A stretch of DNA of 64,000 nt from Ochotona curzoniae (GCF_017591425.1 NW_024467121.1:17310707-17374706); one strand, 5' to 3'; numbered from the stretch's first letter, positions 37,076 through 48,945 are shown. Notes: generated by a model not told the origin, from the sequence alone. Program-made: numbers and translations.

Positions 37076-37325
37076 GCTGCTCATATATTTTTATAACCAC
37101 ATCTATGATATTATACATGTTTTTGCGAAGATGTTTTCTAGGTGGCCTTTTATTTTTTCTGCTTAGATTTCATATGTCAAATTTTCTGGCGGAATACTAA
37201 GTTGAAAATTTGAAACAACTTGAGAAACACCTTAGAGGAAGAATAGTTGTTCTATGTTGACTTGGGATACACCAGGTATGTGTGTGTGGGTGAGGGTGTA
37301 GCGTGTCAATGTGTATGTTTCTGTA

Positions 37326-37632
37326 AGATTGGTGCATAAAGGGCCTGGCACGGTAGCCCAGTGGCTAAAGTCCTTTCCTTGCATGCTCCAGGATCCCATA
37401 TAGGCACCGATTCATGTCGCAGCTGCTCCACTTCCCATCCAGTCTCCTCCCTGTGACCTGGGAAAACAGTTGGGGATGGCCCAAGGCCTTGGGCCCCTAC
37501 ACCTGTGTGGGAGACCTGGAGGAGCCTTCTGGCTCCTGGCCCTCAGATCAGTTTGGTTCTGGCCATTATAGCCACTTGGGAAGGCGATCAGCAGATGAAA
37601 GATCTTTAAAAAAAAAAAGATTAATGCATAAA
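37326..37632 (+). mobile_element. CSINE lacking the CT-rich segment, with TSD
   Basis: Insertion at 37341-37617, starting GGGCCTGGCACGGTAGCCC. It has 15-bp target repeats AGATTGGTGCATAAA (37326-37340) and AGATTAATGCATAAA (37618-37632). The body runs to 'agatgaaagatcttt' and then straight into the A-run, so the usual CCTCTCTGTCTCTCC part is missing, yet the insertion boundaries are clean. Confidence 0.9.
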
Positions 37633-40323
37633 AAAGGCAGATTATACTGGGTTACTAAATTTCTCAAAAATGAGAAATTTGGGTTTGACTGGAACGCAGA
37701 GAACACAGACATCCTTTAATGGCAAGACTTGCCTACTAGACCCACTGCAAAGGAAATAAAATTGTTTTTGCAGGGCAGAAAGAGGCATTGAACAGATTTT
37801 CCTGCCGGTTGAAGTCTGTTGGGGGAATTATTGAAACAATTTCAACTCTGGCCACAAATTTAAACGTAAAAAGCTATAATTTGCTTATAGAGGACTATGC
37901 AATTATGAAGAGCAGTTTAGTCAGTGAGATTCAGATTTTTTTTGAAAGATATCATGTTGAAAGCAGATAATTTGTTTTTTATAAAACACATTGCAAAGCT
38001 CAGTCCGGTTTCCTTCTGTAACTCTTGTCTGTGTTCCATGCACTTGTAACGAAACCCATACTGTAAAGTCTTCATCCCCTAATCTTGAGAAACTACGTCA
38101 GGCCTCCGTGCCTTGGCTTGTGACCTTCATCCTGCATGAAATTTTCCACCCAGAACAAATAATCATCCCCAGTTAGGGAAGGACTCTCCTGAAACTCACA
38201 ACACATTTCACATTCTTTCTTTTCTAACCACCTCATTGTCATTTATCTACAACATGTTATATCTGCTCAATAGATGATGAGTTCCTTAGTGCAAGTACCA
38301 TGTCATTTTCATCTTGTTTACCTGCCCTTTCCTACCCAAGCAAATTGGTGACTCTCAATTCTGATTTATAGAGTGAGTGTGTACCTGGAGAAGACATTCC
38401 CAACTCATCACCTCCTTTAGATTTCTTATGTAGTCACAGCATGTAAAATTGTCAATGTAAAATCTTCTGTGAAGATGAAGAAAGCCAGAAAAAGGTGTGA
38501 AACTTAAAATCCTCTAATATAAAGTGTTCATGTGGGTAGATCCAACAGAGAAAGAACTAAGCCTAAGGGATTTTCACTTTGAAATCCAAGGATTTGCTTT
38601 CTTGTTGTTTTCACCTCTTCCACATAATTCCACGTGATGGAGGCATTTTGCAGGGGTTAATCTACACGTAATGAAGTTTCAAAGACATTATATACTGTAC
38701 TCTACTTATGGGGCACTGGGGTTTTTCTGTTTTAGGCAGCAGGTACAAAAGTGATAAATAAGTCGATGTTTATCACTCCAGGCAAGATCTTTTATTTTTC
38801 TCTCCCCAAGCAAGTGGGTAGTATTGTGAGTGGTTTCTTTATTAAAATCAGAAATTTTGCACAGGCTGTATCGAAACTGTAGAATGTCTCATAATCAGAA
38901 ACATAAAAGATCCAAGAGATAGGTTTTATTTTGAAAGACCTCCAGCAGTTTTCCAGCCCATGTCAATATGACCTTAGCTTTCTAATAAAAGCAATGGGCA
39001 AACATCCAGACCTAGCCTGGTTGTGGACACTGATATTAAGAACTCAATTCTTCCACCTCCAACCCTCTACCTGCTGACTGAGAGAGCTCGAAGCTAGTAG
39101 CCTTCCTCTGAATATGACAGAGTTATGTCACATAGGAGAGCCTCCCAAAGTAATATGATTTAAATTCTCCTTCTGAATCTAAGTAAAAATCACCTCTGAA
39201 ATCTGAAGATGTGTGTCTCTTCCTTGTACAATCTTTCCCATGCATAAGATTGGGGAAGCTACAGCCCAAAGAGTTTCACAAAATGTTCATCAACTTATAT
39301 AGCCCTATAGCCTAAATCCAGGAGCATGCAGATTCCTCAGATATGAAAAATGGGGTCAGAGTAATCAAGAGGGAGGTTTCTCTTTCCCTGAAGGCCAATT
39401 CATAGGATTTTAAGACTCATTTGAATTTTGTTAGATCTCATGACATTTTCCTCTCCAGTAAGATAAGAATGAAATTAATAGCCAGAGGAAATGAGATTAA
39501 TCACAAACCAAGCATGAAAAGCATCCAAACAACTGTTTCCAAATGTTTGAGAATTAGTGGTATTTGCATATAGCTTCATGACTAGACATGAGTAAGTCAA
39601 GAATGAATCGTCTATGTCACATTCCAAGGGGTGAGGTATAAAGGAAGGAGTACAGACTCAGAGTTTGAGGACGTGGAAATGGGAATCTGCTAGGCCAGTT
39701 TATGAGGCTGACTGAGCATGGTGGAATACTGTGGGAAAATATTCTTTTAAGCAGAAACATAATCTGAAATTAACTTGTTTGCTGTTACAACCAGTTCTTG
39801 GGACTTGCTTTGTGATTTTACTTATTTGTCCATTTAAACTGATGAACATGGATGTGATTTTTTGTTTTCTATACATTCGTTTGCTGAAAGAAAACTCATT
39901 TTGATGGACTAAGTTCCTCCCTGCCTAGGGAGGTCTGATATTTGCTGCGAGAGATCAACTCTGGTTTTGTATATTTTGTGGGGGGTAGTTTCTTCCACAA
40001 CAAAGAAAGCAAGGTGATTAAGGAGCGTGGTGGGGAAACTCAGTATTCACTGTAGTTGTTTTTCTGTTTTGTTTCAAGTTATTTCCAGAAGATTAGGCAT
40101 ATATACTTCAAGTAAACCAAATGCAAATAACTTTAGGATTATCTGTTTTAAGATTATTCATACTGTTTTCCTCATACATTAGTGTGAATGACTGTGTTGT
40201 TATCCTGCAGGTATAAATTATTAGGCAAAGAAAGACATTTGGGGGACAAGCAGCACTTAACTACCCCTGACAGTCACACTCCATGAAAGAATTGCCATGC
40301 TTTCCTCTAAAACATGTGTGAGG
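37633..40323. other. 2.7 kb of unique-looking DNA
   Basis: No SINE or L1. A weak L2 3'-like phrase occurs around 38265-38335 ('gatgagttccttagtgcaag'). The stretch 37770-37985 is open for 60 codons after a TTTTTGCAG acceptor-like motif but is not a recognised exon; it may be a conserved non-coding element. Confidence 0.5.
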
Positions 40324-40650
40324 GAGGGGCATTGTGGCATAGCAGGCTAAGCTATCGCATCTGCAGTGAAGTAACTGGAACCAAGTCCCATCTCTGCTTC
40401 TGATTAGACTTCCTGCTAATTCACACCCTAACAGGCAGCGGATGATTTCAAAATACCTGGATTCTTGCTTCCCTGCGGGAGTCCTTAATAGAGTTCCTTG
40501 TTGCTGGCTTCTGCCTGATCCTACCCTGATCCTACCCTGACTGTTGTAGACCTTTGCAGATGAATTAGTGAATGGAAGATTTCTATCTTTATTTCTGCTT
40601 CTCTCCCTGTCACTGTGTCTTTCAAATGAATAAACATAAACAAATATGAA
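40324..40650 (+). mobile_element. Old CSINE copy
   Basis: Forward C-repeat starting 'ggaggggcattgtggcatag'; then 'cttcctgctaattcaca', CT-rich 'tttctgcttctctccctgtc' and a tail AAATGAATAAACATAAACAAAT. It contains an 11-bp direct duplication of TGATCCTACCC near 40516-40540. Confidence 0.75.
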
Positions 40651-40706
40651 GAAGCAACTGTTGATGCTGGATATGACAAAATATGAAAGATTGCTCTTTC
40701 TTCATT

Positions 40707-40950
40707 ATCAATAAGAACAAGTGCATTTACTGAGTTTCCTCTATGTACTAGATGCAGTACTGGGTGCTTACATTAGCTCATGTAAAGCCAGGAGAGGCAT
40801 ATATCATATTTCAACAACCCTACAAGGGTTGTATCATAGTTTCCCTTTTTCAAATGAACAAGCAGTTCAGTGAGTTGATATGATTTGGACAGCTTTTAAG
40901 AGGAAAGGCTAAACTTCAACCCAGATCTGACTTCACGCCTCAGTTCATTC
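40707..40950 (-). mobile_element. MIR fragment
   Basis: Antisense MIR order: 'gcatttactgagtttcctctatg', 'gtactgggtgcttacattagctcatg', 'acaaccctacaagg', 'acccagatctgactt'. Confidence 0.7.
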
Positions 40951-41019
40951 TATTCCCAGTGCTGCTGCTTCAATGCTAATTAGCTAGATCTGCAGGCTGG
41001 ATGCATTTACCGAATGACA

Positions 41020-41200
41020 GGCCTTGAGGTTAGATCACCTCTGGCTTGGCGTCTCAATGCTGTCACTTACTACCTCTGAGAACCTGGAAGAGTCTGTTAA
41101 TCACCTTCAGTCTGTTGTTTAGTATAAAGTGTTCTTAATACCAGGATTGCTGGAAGGCCTAAAAAGACAGTGTATGCTGAGTGCTAGAAAAAAAGCAGGG
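41020..41200 (+). mobile_element. MIR fragment
   Basis: Forward MIR order: 'ggttagatcacctctggcttgg', 'tgtcacttactacctctgagaacc', 'ttaatcaccttcagtctg', then 'gtatgctgagtgctag'. It lies within 70 bp of a reverse MIR. Confidence 0.68.
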
Positions 41201-42324
41201 CTTATGGCTGTTCCCTCTTGAGTGTGATTTTTTGCAAGACTTGGTCTTAAAAATATGTTTGGTTAAAGGTTCTAAATTCTTCTAAGGCGTGGATATCCAT
41301 GAGATAACACTAGCAGTGGTATGAATAGAATCTTCTAATTATCATCATTTCTTTTTCTGTTGCTTCCTTGGGCTCCATTTTTGAGAACACGACACAGTAA
41401 GAAAAGTGAATAGTGTGGATTTGCTAGAAATTCAAACAGCTCTATGGCTTTGATGAGTCGGAGACTTTGTGAGCAGAAACTTCCTTAGCTACCACAGATG
41501 TGCTGTTGCTTGTCCACAGTCTTTTAGCACCTGAACCCAGGTTCCTCCAGCTCAGCTCTGTGTTCTTGCAGTTCTTCCTGCTTTCTCACCTTCATGGCTG
41601 ACACTGAGCCGGCAGTGACGTTCAAGAGAAGAGCTCTTCCAATCCCTGCCATCCGTTAGAGCATATCCTGTCAGCAGTGCCTTCTCCCAGTGAATTGCTT
41701 TGGCTCTACGAGGGTTCCAAACATAAAGGTTAGGAATAGAAATTTCAGATGATCAAACGGTACCATTCCCTAAGCATTCTCCCGAGTGAAATTTTTATTG
41801 TTGTTATTTGTCTTCCATAGTGATGGCAAATTAAATTCCCCTTGTGCCTCAAACTACCTGGGACACAGTAAACTTGGGTACCTCGTCATTCTGCTGATTC
41901 ACTTCCAGGCTCTGCTTGTTGCTGGAAAATGACCAATCTGACTCTAAGGCTTGAAGGGGCATCATGAAGGAAAGCACTGCGAATCAATACAGATGATAAA
42001 AGGAACACAGACATGACTTTTACTGTTGTTGTTGCATTAAACAGTAAGACAAGCACAGGAAAATGTGTCTTGACAACGAGACTTAGTCCTAGTTATTCAC
42101 TTTCAGGTGGAAGAAATAATGATTCAAAAGAAGGATAGAGGAAGTACTAAGAAGAGGATATTGAATTTCTTATCCTTCTTTTACTGGTTTCCTCTTCATT
42201 ATGCCCTTCCCATCCCCTTTAGACATCCTGGATAACATTAAAACAGAACAGTCTAACATTTTGCTTTGAAGCGTGGATTAGAATTAACCGCCCTTTAAAT
42301 ACTGAAGCAAATTAATCCAGCCCA
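41201..42324. other. Unassigned non-coding DNA
   Basis: No gene or repeat recognised. Confidence 0.5.
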
Positions 42325-42450
42325 AAACTCAGTGAGGGAGGTCAGAAAGATTCTTCTTTCACAAGTGCAGGGTATTTCCCACAGAGACACAAGAGAGGGT
42401 AAATTATTTGCTCAAGGCCACACAGCAAGTTACTGAGTGACATGGAAGCA
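42325..42450 (-). mobile_element. MIR fragment
   Basis: 'gggtaaattatttgctcaaggccacacagcaagtt' with the preceding 'cacagagacac' is the antisense MIR core. Confidence 0.72.
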
Positions 42451-43889
42451 ATTATGTATATAGAAAGATCTTAATTATTTGAGCTCTAAGATTAGGGAAC
42501 TGTCATGATATCTGAGGAGTCCAGTGGTTACTCTGCAGTCCAGCTGGTTGCCGTATCAATTGCCATGAGGTAGAGAGCAACAGCTTAAACTCGGGAGTCA
42601 AGAAAAGCAGAATACAATGTTTACGAGGGCACGGAGTCACCACTGCATTCTCATACAGAACTTTAAGGCCCTAAAATGCTGGTCTTGATCCTTGTCATAG
42701 GGTTCCCAGAGCAAAGCGAGATTAGCAGGGAGATCATTGGGTGTCTCTTCTGAATACTAGAACCAGAGATCCCGTGGACTGGAATGCCTGGGTTAACCAC
42801 AGCTATGACATATGTGAGTCGGAACCTTCCAGGCAACTGGAAGGGTATTTTTAACCTGGTTGTCTTAGGGCAATGAAAGTCACAAGTGGTGGAGTTTTCA
42901 TTTGCGGCAAAAACAAATAGAAAGTAATCCCAAGAAGTTAGCACGTTGGGTCAGAGGTCAAAAGTTGACAATGCAAACAGGAGGCACAATGTGAGGCTTC
43001 AAATGGTTTATAAAGCACCAAATAGAGTAAAAATGGGGTCTGAAGATAGGAATTTGTAACTTGTTACTGAATTTCCTCAGATGAATCATTTGACTAGTTC
43101 AGCAACACCAACATGCTGGTTTTAATGCAATCTGTAAATTTGCTCAGCTTTGACACTTTGAGTACCCTGACTGCAAAGTAAAACTAACTGTAAGACTAAC
43201 TTAATTTTTTTTAGTATTGCTCTGAACGGGATCTGCTTTATCAAAGCCATGTTTACATGGGGCAGTTCAAAGATGATTTGAAAATTCCTGCAATACAGTG
43301 ATTTCATAGGTTCTGGTTCATTTCGCCAACCTCCGATCATGTAAGTAGGTTTGATTTTTAGACAACTAATTGTAAAAGCTGATTTTAACTTAGGAAATAC
43401 ATAACTAACTAGACATAGTAATCTACTATGGTCCACCATAAAATGTGCTACTTGGGGAAAAAAAACAAAAACCCACAGCAAACAAGCTATTTATTTTTAG
43501 TGTTTCACTCATACACAGTAAATTTTAAAATAATCACAGATCACTAAAGATATACTAGTATAGCATTCTTAACCATTGGTTAGACAAAGATATAAAACAA
43601 AGCACTACAAAACTATATTTGCATCAATACTGATTATATCGACATTTATTTTTACTTTTATGGGATAAAATTTTTAAAATGCCACTCAGTCACTGTTCAG
43701 ATTGCTGGTGCACAGCAAGGCTGCCATCCTCACTCCTCTGACACTAACTTCACTGGAAATCTAGGATTTCATAGTCTGTTTGTAAACTGAAAAAGTCTGT
43801 CCATTTAGAGACTCAAAGCTGTATTTTTAAAAGACTTCCTATTGCATTGCTCACACCTGTAGTCTCCCGGCAATAGTGTGAAGAAGAAG
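42451..43889. other. Unassigned DNA with a decoy exon-like segment
   Basis: No gene. The open frames at 42663-42944 and 43122-43481 (minus) have no recognised domains. A splice-like T-tract-AG and GTAAGT pair frames 43215-43340 on the plus strand, but all three frames there contain stops. Confidence 0.5.
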
Positions 43890-44104
43890 TAATAATAAGT
43901 GCAATATTTATTGAGAATGGAGTGTGCTAGTTGCTACATGCCTGGCACTATGCTGAGGGGTCTCACATTAAATCCCCACAAGTCTAGATTTATCTGCATT
44001 TTACATTCGAGACGCAGAGGTACCAAGATGAAGTAACCTGTCTCAAGACACACAACTGGAACCCAGACTTGAACCCAAGCAGGCAGACTGCTGAGCCTCA
44101 TTTT
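43890..44104 (-). mobile_element. MIR, well preserved
   Basis: Antisense MIR over more than 200 bp: 'aataataagtgcaatatttattgag', 'tacatgcctggcactatg', 'tctcacattaaatccccac', 'gaagtaacctgtctcaag', 'aacccagacttgaacccaag'. A decayed but nearly complete copy. Confidence 0.82.
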
Positions 44105-44370
44105 CATACTGTCTCTGACATCCTTCATACACTTACCCTGTAAAGATATTTTTCCAAGAAAGAGGCATCATTCAATTGATGTAAAATTGACTGTGTTACC
44201 CACCCAGTACATTTTAATCCTGCCTATACTTGTGAAGTTGAAGGCTTGTCTTCCAGTTCAAGGAAATTCATCTGGGAGATTTCTGCTTCTGACCAAAATG
44301 GAATAACAGGACTAGATAACAGGAATAAGATAAACTAAATAAATTTTATGGTCTTTAATTTTTTGGTTCT

Positions 44371-44668
44371 TTTTTTTTTCTCTCATTTATTTGGCCGGTG
44401 GAGAGACAGAGCTCTTCCATCCGTTGATTCAATCCCCAGTGTTCTGCCATAACCAAGGCAAGGCTAGGACAAAGCCAGGAGACAAAAATTCCCATCTGTC
44501 TCCCATGTGAATAGCAGGAACCTAACCCTCTGGGCCTTTACCCTATTGCTTCTCAGGGTTGTCATTTTTAGGAAGTTGAAATGGGGGGTTAAAATCAGAG
44601 CTAGCACTCCAACCCAGGCACTCTGATGAGGTTTACAGGTGTCTCAAGTGACCAGTCAGTGTTCCAAA
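44371..44668 (-). mobile_element. Old CSINE copy
   Basis: Reverse C-repeat: T-run tail side, 'ttatttggccggtggagagac', 'gacaaagccaggag', 'ctcccatgtgaatagcagg', 'actccaacccaggcactctgatg'. It forms a head-to-head pair with the next SINE about 30 bp away. Confidence 0.7.
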
Positions 44669-44693
44669 TGACCATTCTAGAATAAGAGTGTTT

Positions 44694-44958
44694 AGGGGCT
44701 AGCACAGTGGCACAGCACGTTAAGCTGCTGCCTAGGAAACACATCTCATATTAGTGTCAGTTCTTATTCCACCTGCTTCACTTCTAATCCAATTCCCTGT
44801 TATCTGGGAAAGCAGTGAAAGATTATTTAAGTACCTGGGCCCCTGCTGCTGACATTAGAGACTCTGAGGGAGTTCTAGGGTTCTGAATTCAGCTGGGACT
44901 GGGCCAGGCTGTTGGAGCAGCCATCTGGGGAGTGAACCAACGGATAAAAAGATTCATA
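44694..44958 (+). mobile_element. Old CSINE copy, 3' end missing
   Basis: Forward C-repeat: AGGGGCTAGCACAGTGGC, 'aagctgctgcctagg', 'aagtacctgggcccctgctg', 'agccatctggggagtgaacc'. It stops after 'aacggataaaaagattc' without a CT block and runs straight into L1 sequence. Confidence 0.74.
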
Positions 44959-44959
44959 T

Positions 44960-45435
44960 GCATTGGAGTTAATGGGCTTATGGTAAATGTCTGTCTTCAT
45001 ACTTTTACATATAGATCCAATTTCTCTAGCACCACTTGCTGAACAAACTGTCCTTTCTTCATGGATTGACTTAAGTTTGCTTGTCAAAAATTAGCTGGGT
45101 GTTAATGTGCAGGTTAATTTCTGGCATTTCTATTCTGTTCCATTGATCTACATATCTGTTTTTGTGCTAGTGCTAGGATAATTTGATCATAGCTACCCTG
45201 TAGTGCATCATAAATTCTGCTATTGTAATGCCTCCAGCTTTGTTTTTCTTGCTTGATTGTTTAGGCTATTTGGGATCTCTTGTGTTTCTATATGAATTTT
45301 CACATCCCTTTTCTAGATCTAGGAAGATTTTTATTGACATTTTGATGGGGATTGTATTGAATATGTAAATTGCTTTCAGTAGTTTGAACATTTTTATGAT
45401 ACTGATTTTACTATTCCATGGTCATGGCAGATTAG
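44960..45435 (-). mobile_element. L1 ORF2 fragment, antisense
   Basis: The forward strand is the reverse complement of L1 ORF2: 'ctattctgttccattgatctac', 'tgtaatgcctccagctttg', 'ttaggctatttgggatctc', 'gacattttgatggggattg' and 'ccatggtcatgg' come in the order expected of the region 3' of the reverse-transcriptase core. Frameshifted and stop-ridden, it codes nothing. Confidence 0.85.
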
Positions 45436-45449
45436 TAAATCTTAAAAAA

Positions 45450-46430
45450 AAGAGAGAGATGGGTACTAAAATTTCTGGCAGGGGCTCAGGAAGAACTGAA
45501 GACCATATTAGATAAAGCTTCTGTTATCTTGGAGACGGTGAAGAGAATGTTGGTAGAAATGTCATCCTTTTAGATGCTTTTGGTGAGGTTTCCAATCAAA
45601 CGTGATATTGGACACTGGAAGAAGGTGATCTTGTTAGGAAGTGACAGAAGACATAGCCAAACTGTATTCTGTTTGGTAGGAGCTAGAATTTGTGCTTAAT
45701 GAGTGTAGATATTTAATTGGAAAATTTTTCAAATAAACTAGAAAAAATGACTGCTTTTTTTTTCCTGATTGCTTGGAGTAAAATCAGAGGAAGGAGACAT
45801 ACTGAAGAAGGACTTATTTAGCAAAAAAAAAAAAAAAAAAAGAGTTCGAGCTTATGATTTGGAAAATTTTCGACCTATCCAGATAGTGGACTCAGGAGAT
45901 AAGGCCAAGACTGTGTCTGGACACATCCTTACTGAAGAGGTTATTCATGTGACTCATGGTGCCAAATAGGCAACTCAGCAGAGGCCTGGAATCGAAATGG
46001 GTTATTCAGGGAAGATGTGTGCAGAATGTGTTTGTGTAGCTGTGTGAATCTTATGACATACACAAAAGATCAACATCATTTTTGAAAACTTTTTATTAGC
46101 AGAAATACCAATAGCTTTGCTGGAAGGACTAGAGTCAGGGTGAAATTATAGAGAAGGTTGGAATTTTAGGATTCCACAGGCAGGAAATAGGCTGATAGAG
46201 CCATATATCCATAAACATATTGTACCATTCAAGAAAAAGGAAGCAAGAGAGGCAGAAGCCGGAGAGGGAGAACCAGAAGACAGCCCACGTGGTCACAGCA
46301 GCCCCTCAGGAATGGACCGATTCAGTCACTACAAGGTTATGGAGAGTAGGTGAAGCTACAGGAAATTATTGTCAGGTCCTGAAAACTACCGGATGTTTTA
46401 ATGCTGGGATGCAAACTTAGATTCAACCAA
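45450..46430 (+). mobile_element. Probable MaLR internal-sequence relic
   Basis: About 1 kb resembling, from memory, the non-coding internal part of MST/MLT1 MaLR elements: 'aaaatttctggcaggggctcagg', 'ttatgatttggaaaattt', 'tccagatagtggactcagg', 'cacaaaagatcaacatcat'. The A-run at 45822-45840 interrupts it. Open frames of 66 codons at 45769 and 46220 are short remnants or chance. A decayed endogenous element with no intact ORF. Confidence 0.45.
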
Positions 46431-46609
46431 AAATCTCTTATTTCTTCAGTTTACTCCCTTCTGGAATGGAGCTGTCTGTCATATGGACACTCAGCATTTT
46501 CCTTTGGAAATAGATAACTTATCTTCTGGTATCACAGGTCACAAATAGACAAAAACTGTTTCCAGATGAGATCATAATCAGAGTCTCACTGTATCTAGTT
46601 AAGATTGCA

Positions 46610-46811
46610 CAGTTGGGGAATGCCTGACTTGCAGGTGGTCTACCAGCCTGTGAACTTGTCTGGTCTGGCCCTGCACGACAATTGCAGGTACCATTCAGAA
46701 TTCAGTGAATCTATGCCAGAGTAATTTTCAAGTTAATGATTTTGTATGGCCCATAAATGATGTTATCAATATGAATAAGGTGCTTGTTGGACAGAAGATT
46801 CCCTAATCCTG
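46610..46811. mobile_element. hAT-type MITE of about 200 bp
   Basis: Left end CAGTTGGGGAATGCCTG. Reverse complement of the right end CAGGATTAGGGAATC. The interior has 'gattttgtatggcccataaatgatgttat', a phrase I associate with a mammalian hAT MITE. Candidate 8-bp flanks match only at four positions. Confidence 0.55.
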
Positions 46812-46938
46812 AACGATGTTTGGAACTTCTGAGTTGGTGCTCTTCAGAGAGAGCATGACCATGATGACACCTGAAAATTTGAACTTGTAGTCTCCCTAAC
46901 CATGTGAGAAAAAAGATGTTCTATTGTTTAAAACCACC

Positions 46939-47303
46939 TATTTTCTAGGAGTTTCTTTTTTAAAAGATTTATTTATTTTTATTGAAAAGGCAGATAATCA
47001 GAGAGGAGGAGAGACAGAGAGGAAGATCTTCCGCCTGATGATTCACTCCCCAAGCGGCCACAATGGCTAGAACTGAGCCAATCCGAAGCCAGGAGCCAGG
47101 AGCTCTTCTGGGTGTCTTATGCAAGTGCAGGGTCCCAAGGGTTTGAGCCGTCCTCAACTGCTTTCCCAGGCCACAGGCAAGGAGCTGGATGGGAAGCAGG
47201 ACCGTCGGGATTAAAACCAGTGCTCATATGGGATCCCAGTGCAGGCAAGGTACAGAGTTTAGCCACTAGGCTATTGTGCCGAGCTCATATTTTCTAGGAT
47301 TTT
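46939..47303 (-). mobile_element. CSINE, full length, with TSD
   Basis: Reverse-strand SINE flanked by 16-bp repeats TATTTTCTAGGAGTTT (46939-46954) and TATTTTCTAGGATTTT (47288-47303). The body is near consensus: 'agaggaggagagacagagagg', 'ggtcccaagggtttgagccg', 'tatgggatccc'. Confidence 0.92.
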
Positions 47304-47349
47304 TCTTACAGTGAACCTAGGAAATGGATACACTCAGAAACTTATATTA

Positions 47350-48446
47350 AAAGAAAGAGTGGCTCTCATAATGCGGACAAAGTAGTTTTCAGAACAAAGA
47401 GCATCACCAAGGGTAAAGAGGTTCATTTGGTAATAATAAAGGGGTCACAGTCACATCATCATTTTATCCAGAGGACATGGCAGTCATCAACTTTTAAACA
47501 TCTAATAACGGAAATTCAAAATACGTGAGACACAAGTGATAAGAGTTAGTCAAATACACAACAATCGGAGGTTTTGGCATTTCTCTCTCAATTGATAGAG
47601 CAAATATATGGGAAATCAGTAAGGATATAAAAGATTTGAACAACTTGACCCAATTTGACCTAGTTGACACTTATAGAACATTATACCGATAGCAGAATGC
47701 ATGTTTTTTTTACATGTGCTTGGAACAGTCAAAAACAGATCATATTCTGGGGTATAAAACAAACCAAAATGAACCTGAAACTGTTACAAAGTAGGTAAAT
47801 AGAAAAATTGAATTAGAAATCTGAACAGGAAAAATCTCAAAAATCTCTTAAACTTAAAATGGCACATTTCAAAATAGTCAATGGGTTGAACAAATCAGAT
47901 GGGAAAGAGGGAATTTTTAACTCTATAGAAACACAACATATCAGAATGTGATGCCCCTAAAGCAATATTATAGAAAGCCTTAAGGCACTAACCCCACTGT
48001 TAACAAGCCGAAGTCTCAAATCAATGACTTCGGCTTCCACAATAAGGATCTACAGAAAAAAGAGCTAATTAAATACAAAATTAGGAAAACAGGAAATAAT
48101 AAAGATCACAATGGAATAGGAAGCAAAAGAGCAAGAGAGAAAATTAATGAAACCAAATGCTGTTACTTTGAGATCAATAAAATTGCTAAACCTCTAGCTA
48201 GACTGATGGGGAAGGAAAATACAATTTGTTAACATCAGAAATGAGAAATGTGACTTTTCAGAGACTCTACAGTGATTAAAAGGATAATTAAGGATATTAT
48301 GAATAACTTTATGCTGATAAATCTGATAACTTAAATCACAGATATCAACCAGTACTGTCTGTAGAAAGCCAGATAGCTGTAAGTCTTGAAGACTACACAT
48401 GGTCTATGCCACATTTTTTTCAATCGTTGAAATAAAACAAACTTCT
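47350..48446 (+). mobile_element. L1 ORF2 5' portion, sense, decayed
   Basis: Sense L1 ORF2 from the endonuclease domain into the reverse-transcriptase region: 'tagttgacacttatagaacatt', 'cagatcatattctggggtata', 'ctcaaatcaatgactt', 'gagaaaattaatgaaaccaaatgc', 'ataaaattgctaaacctctagc', 'attatgaataactttatgc'. Multiple frameshifts. A SINE splits it from its continuation at 48757-48945. Confidence 0.85.
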
Positions 48447-48756
48447 TAGGGGGTAGGTGTTTGGCATGGTGTTTGACATGCCCACATTCCACATCAGAGT
48501 GCCTAGCTTCAGGTCCGAGTTCTATTGCTGAGGCCAGTTTTCTGCTCCTGTGCACCCAGGAAGCCAGCGGATCATGGTTCAAGTAACTGGGTCCTTGACA
48601 CCCACATGTGGAAAACCTGGATTAAGTTCTTAGCTCCTGGTTTGGGCCTGACCCAGTCCCAGCCATTGCAGGCCATAGGAGAGTAAGGCAGCAGTCAGGA
48701 CACACACTCTCTCTCTTTCCCTCATCTCTTTGTCTCTCAGATGACTAAATAAAATA
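48447..48756 (+). mobile_element. Old CSINE inserted in L1
   Basis: Forward C-repeat starting GGGGGTAGGTGTTTGGC; 'cacattccacatcagagtgcc', 'gtaactgggtccttgacacc', 'gacccagtcccagcc', CT block 48705-48738 and tail AAATAAAATAAGC. L1 ORF2 continues on the far side. Confidence 0.76.
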
Positions 48757-48945
48757 AGCATTCACAGCTTTGATGCTGTGTGCTAACTCCTTATTTAGAT
48801 GACCTGGATATCTCATGAAAGATAAATTTCCCATGCTCACCCACTAAGAAATAGGTAAGTTGAATGTGAATGACCCTGTCTCTACTATGAAACTGAATTC
48901 AAAATTTTCACATGAGAAAATTCCAGATCAGATCACCAAGATGTG
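48757..48945 (+). mobile_element. L1 ORF2 continuation after SINE
   Basis: 'tgacctggatatctcatgaaag', 'cactaagaaataggtaag', 'aaattccagatcagat' follow the part of ORF2 directly downstream of the preceding fragment, so the two are one element. Confidence 0.65.

Noticed and set aside
43215..43340. A 126-bp exon-like segment between a T-tract-AG and GTAAGT
   Set aside because: All three plus-strand frames contain stop codons; no protein family recognised.
45769..45969. Possible processed pseudogene starting with a lysine-rich run
   Set aside because: The lysines come from an A-run of 19 and the context fits a decayed repeat; no gene could be named.
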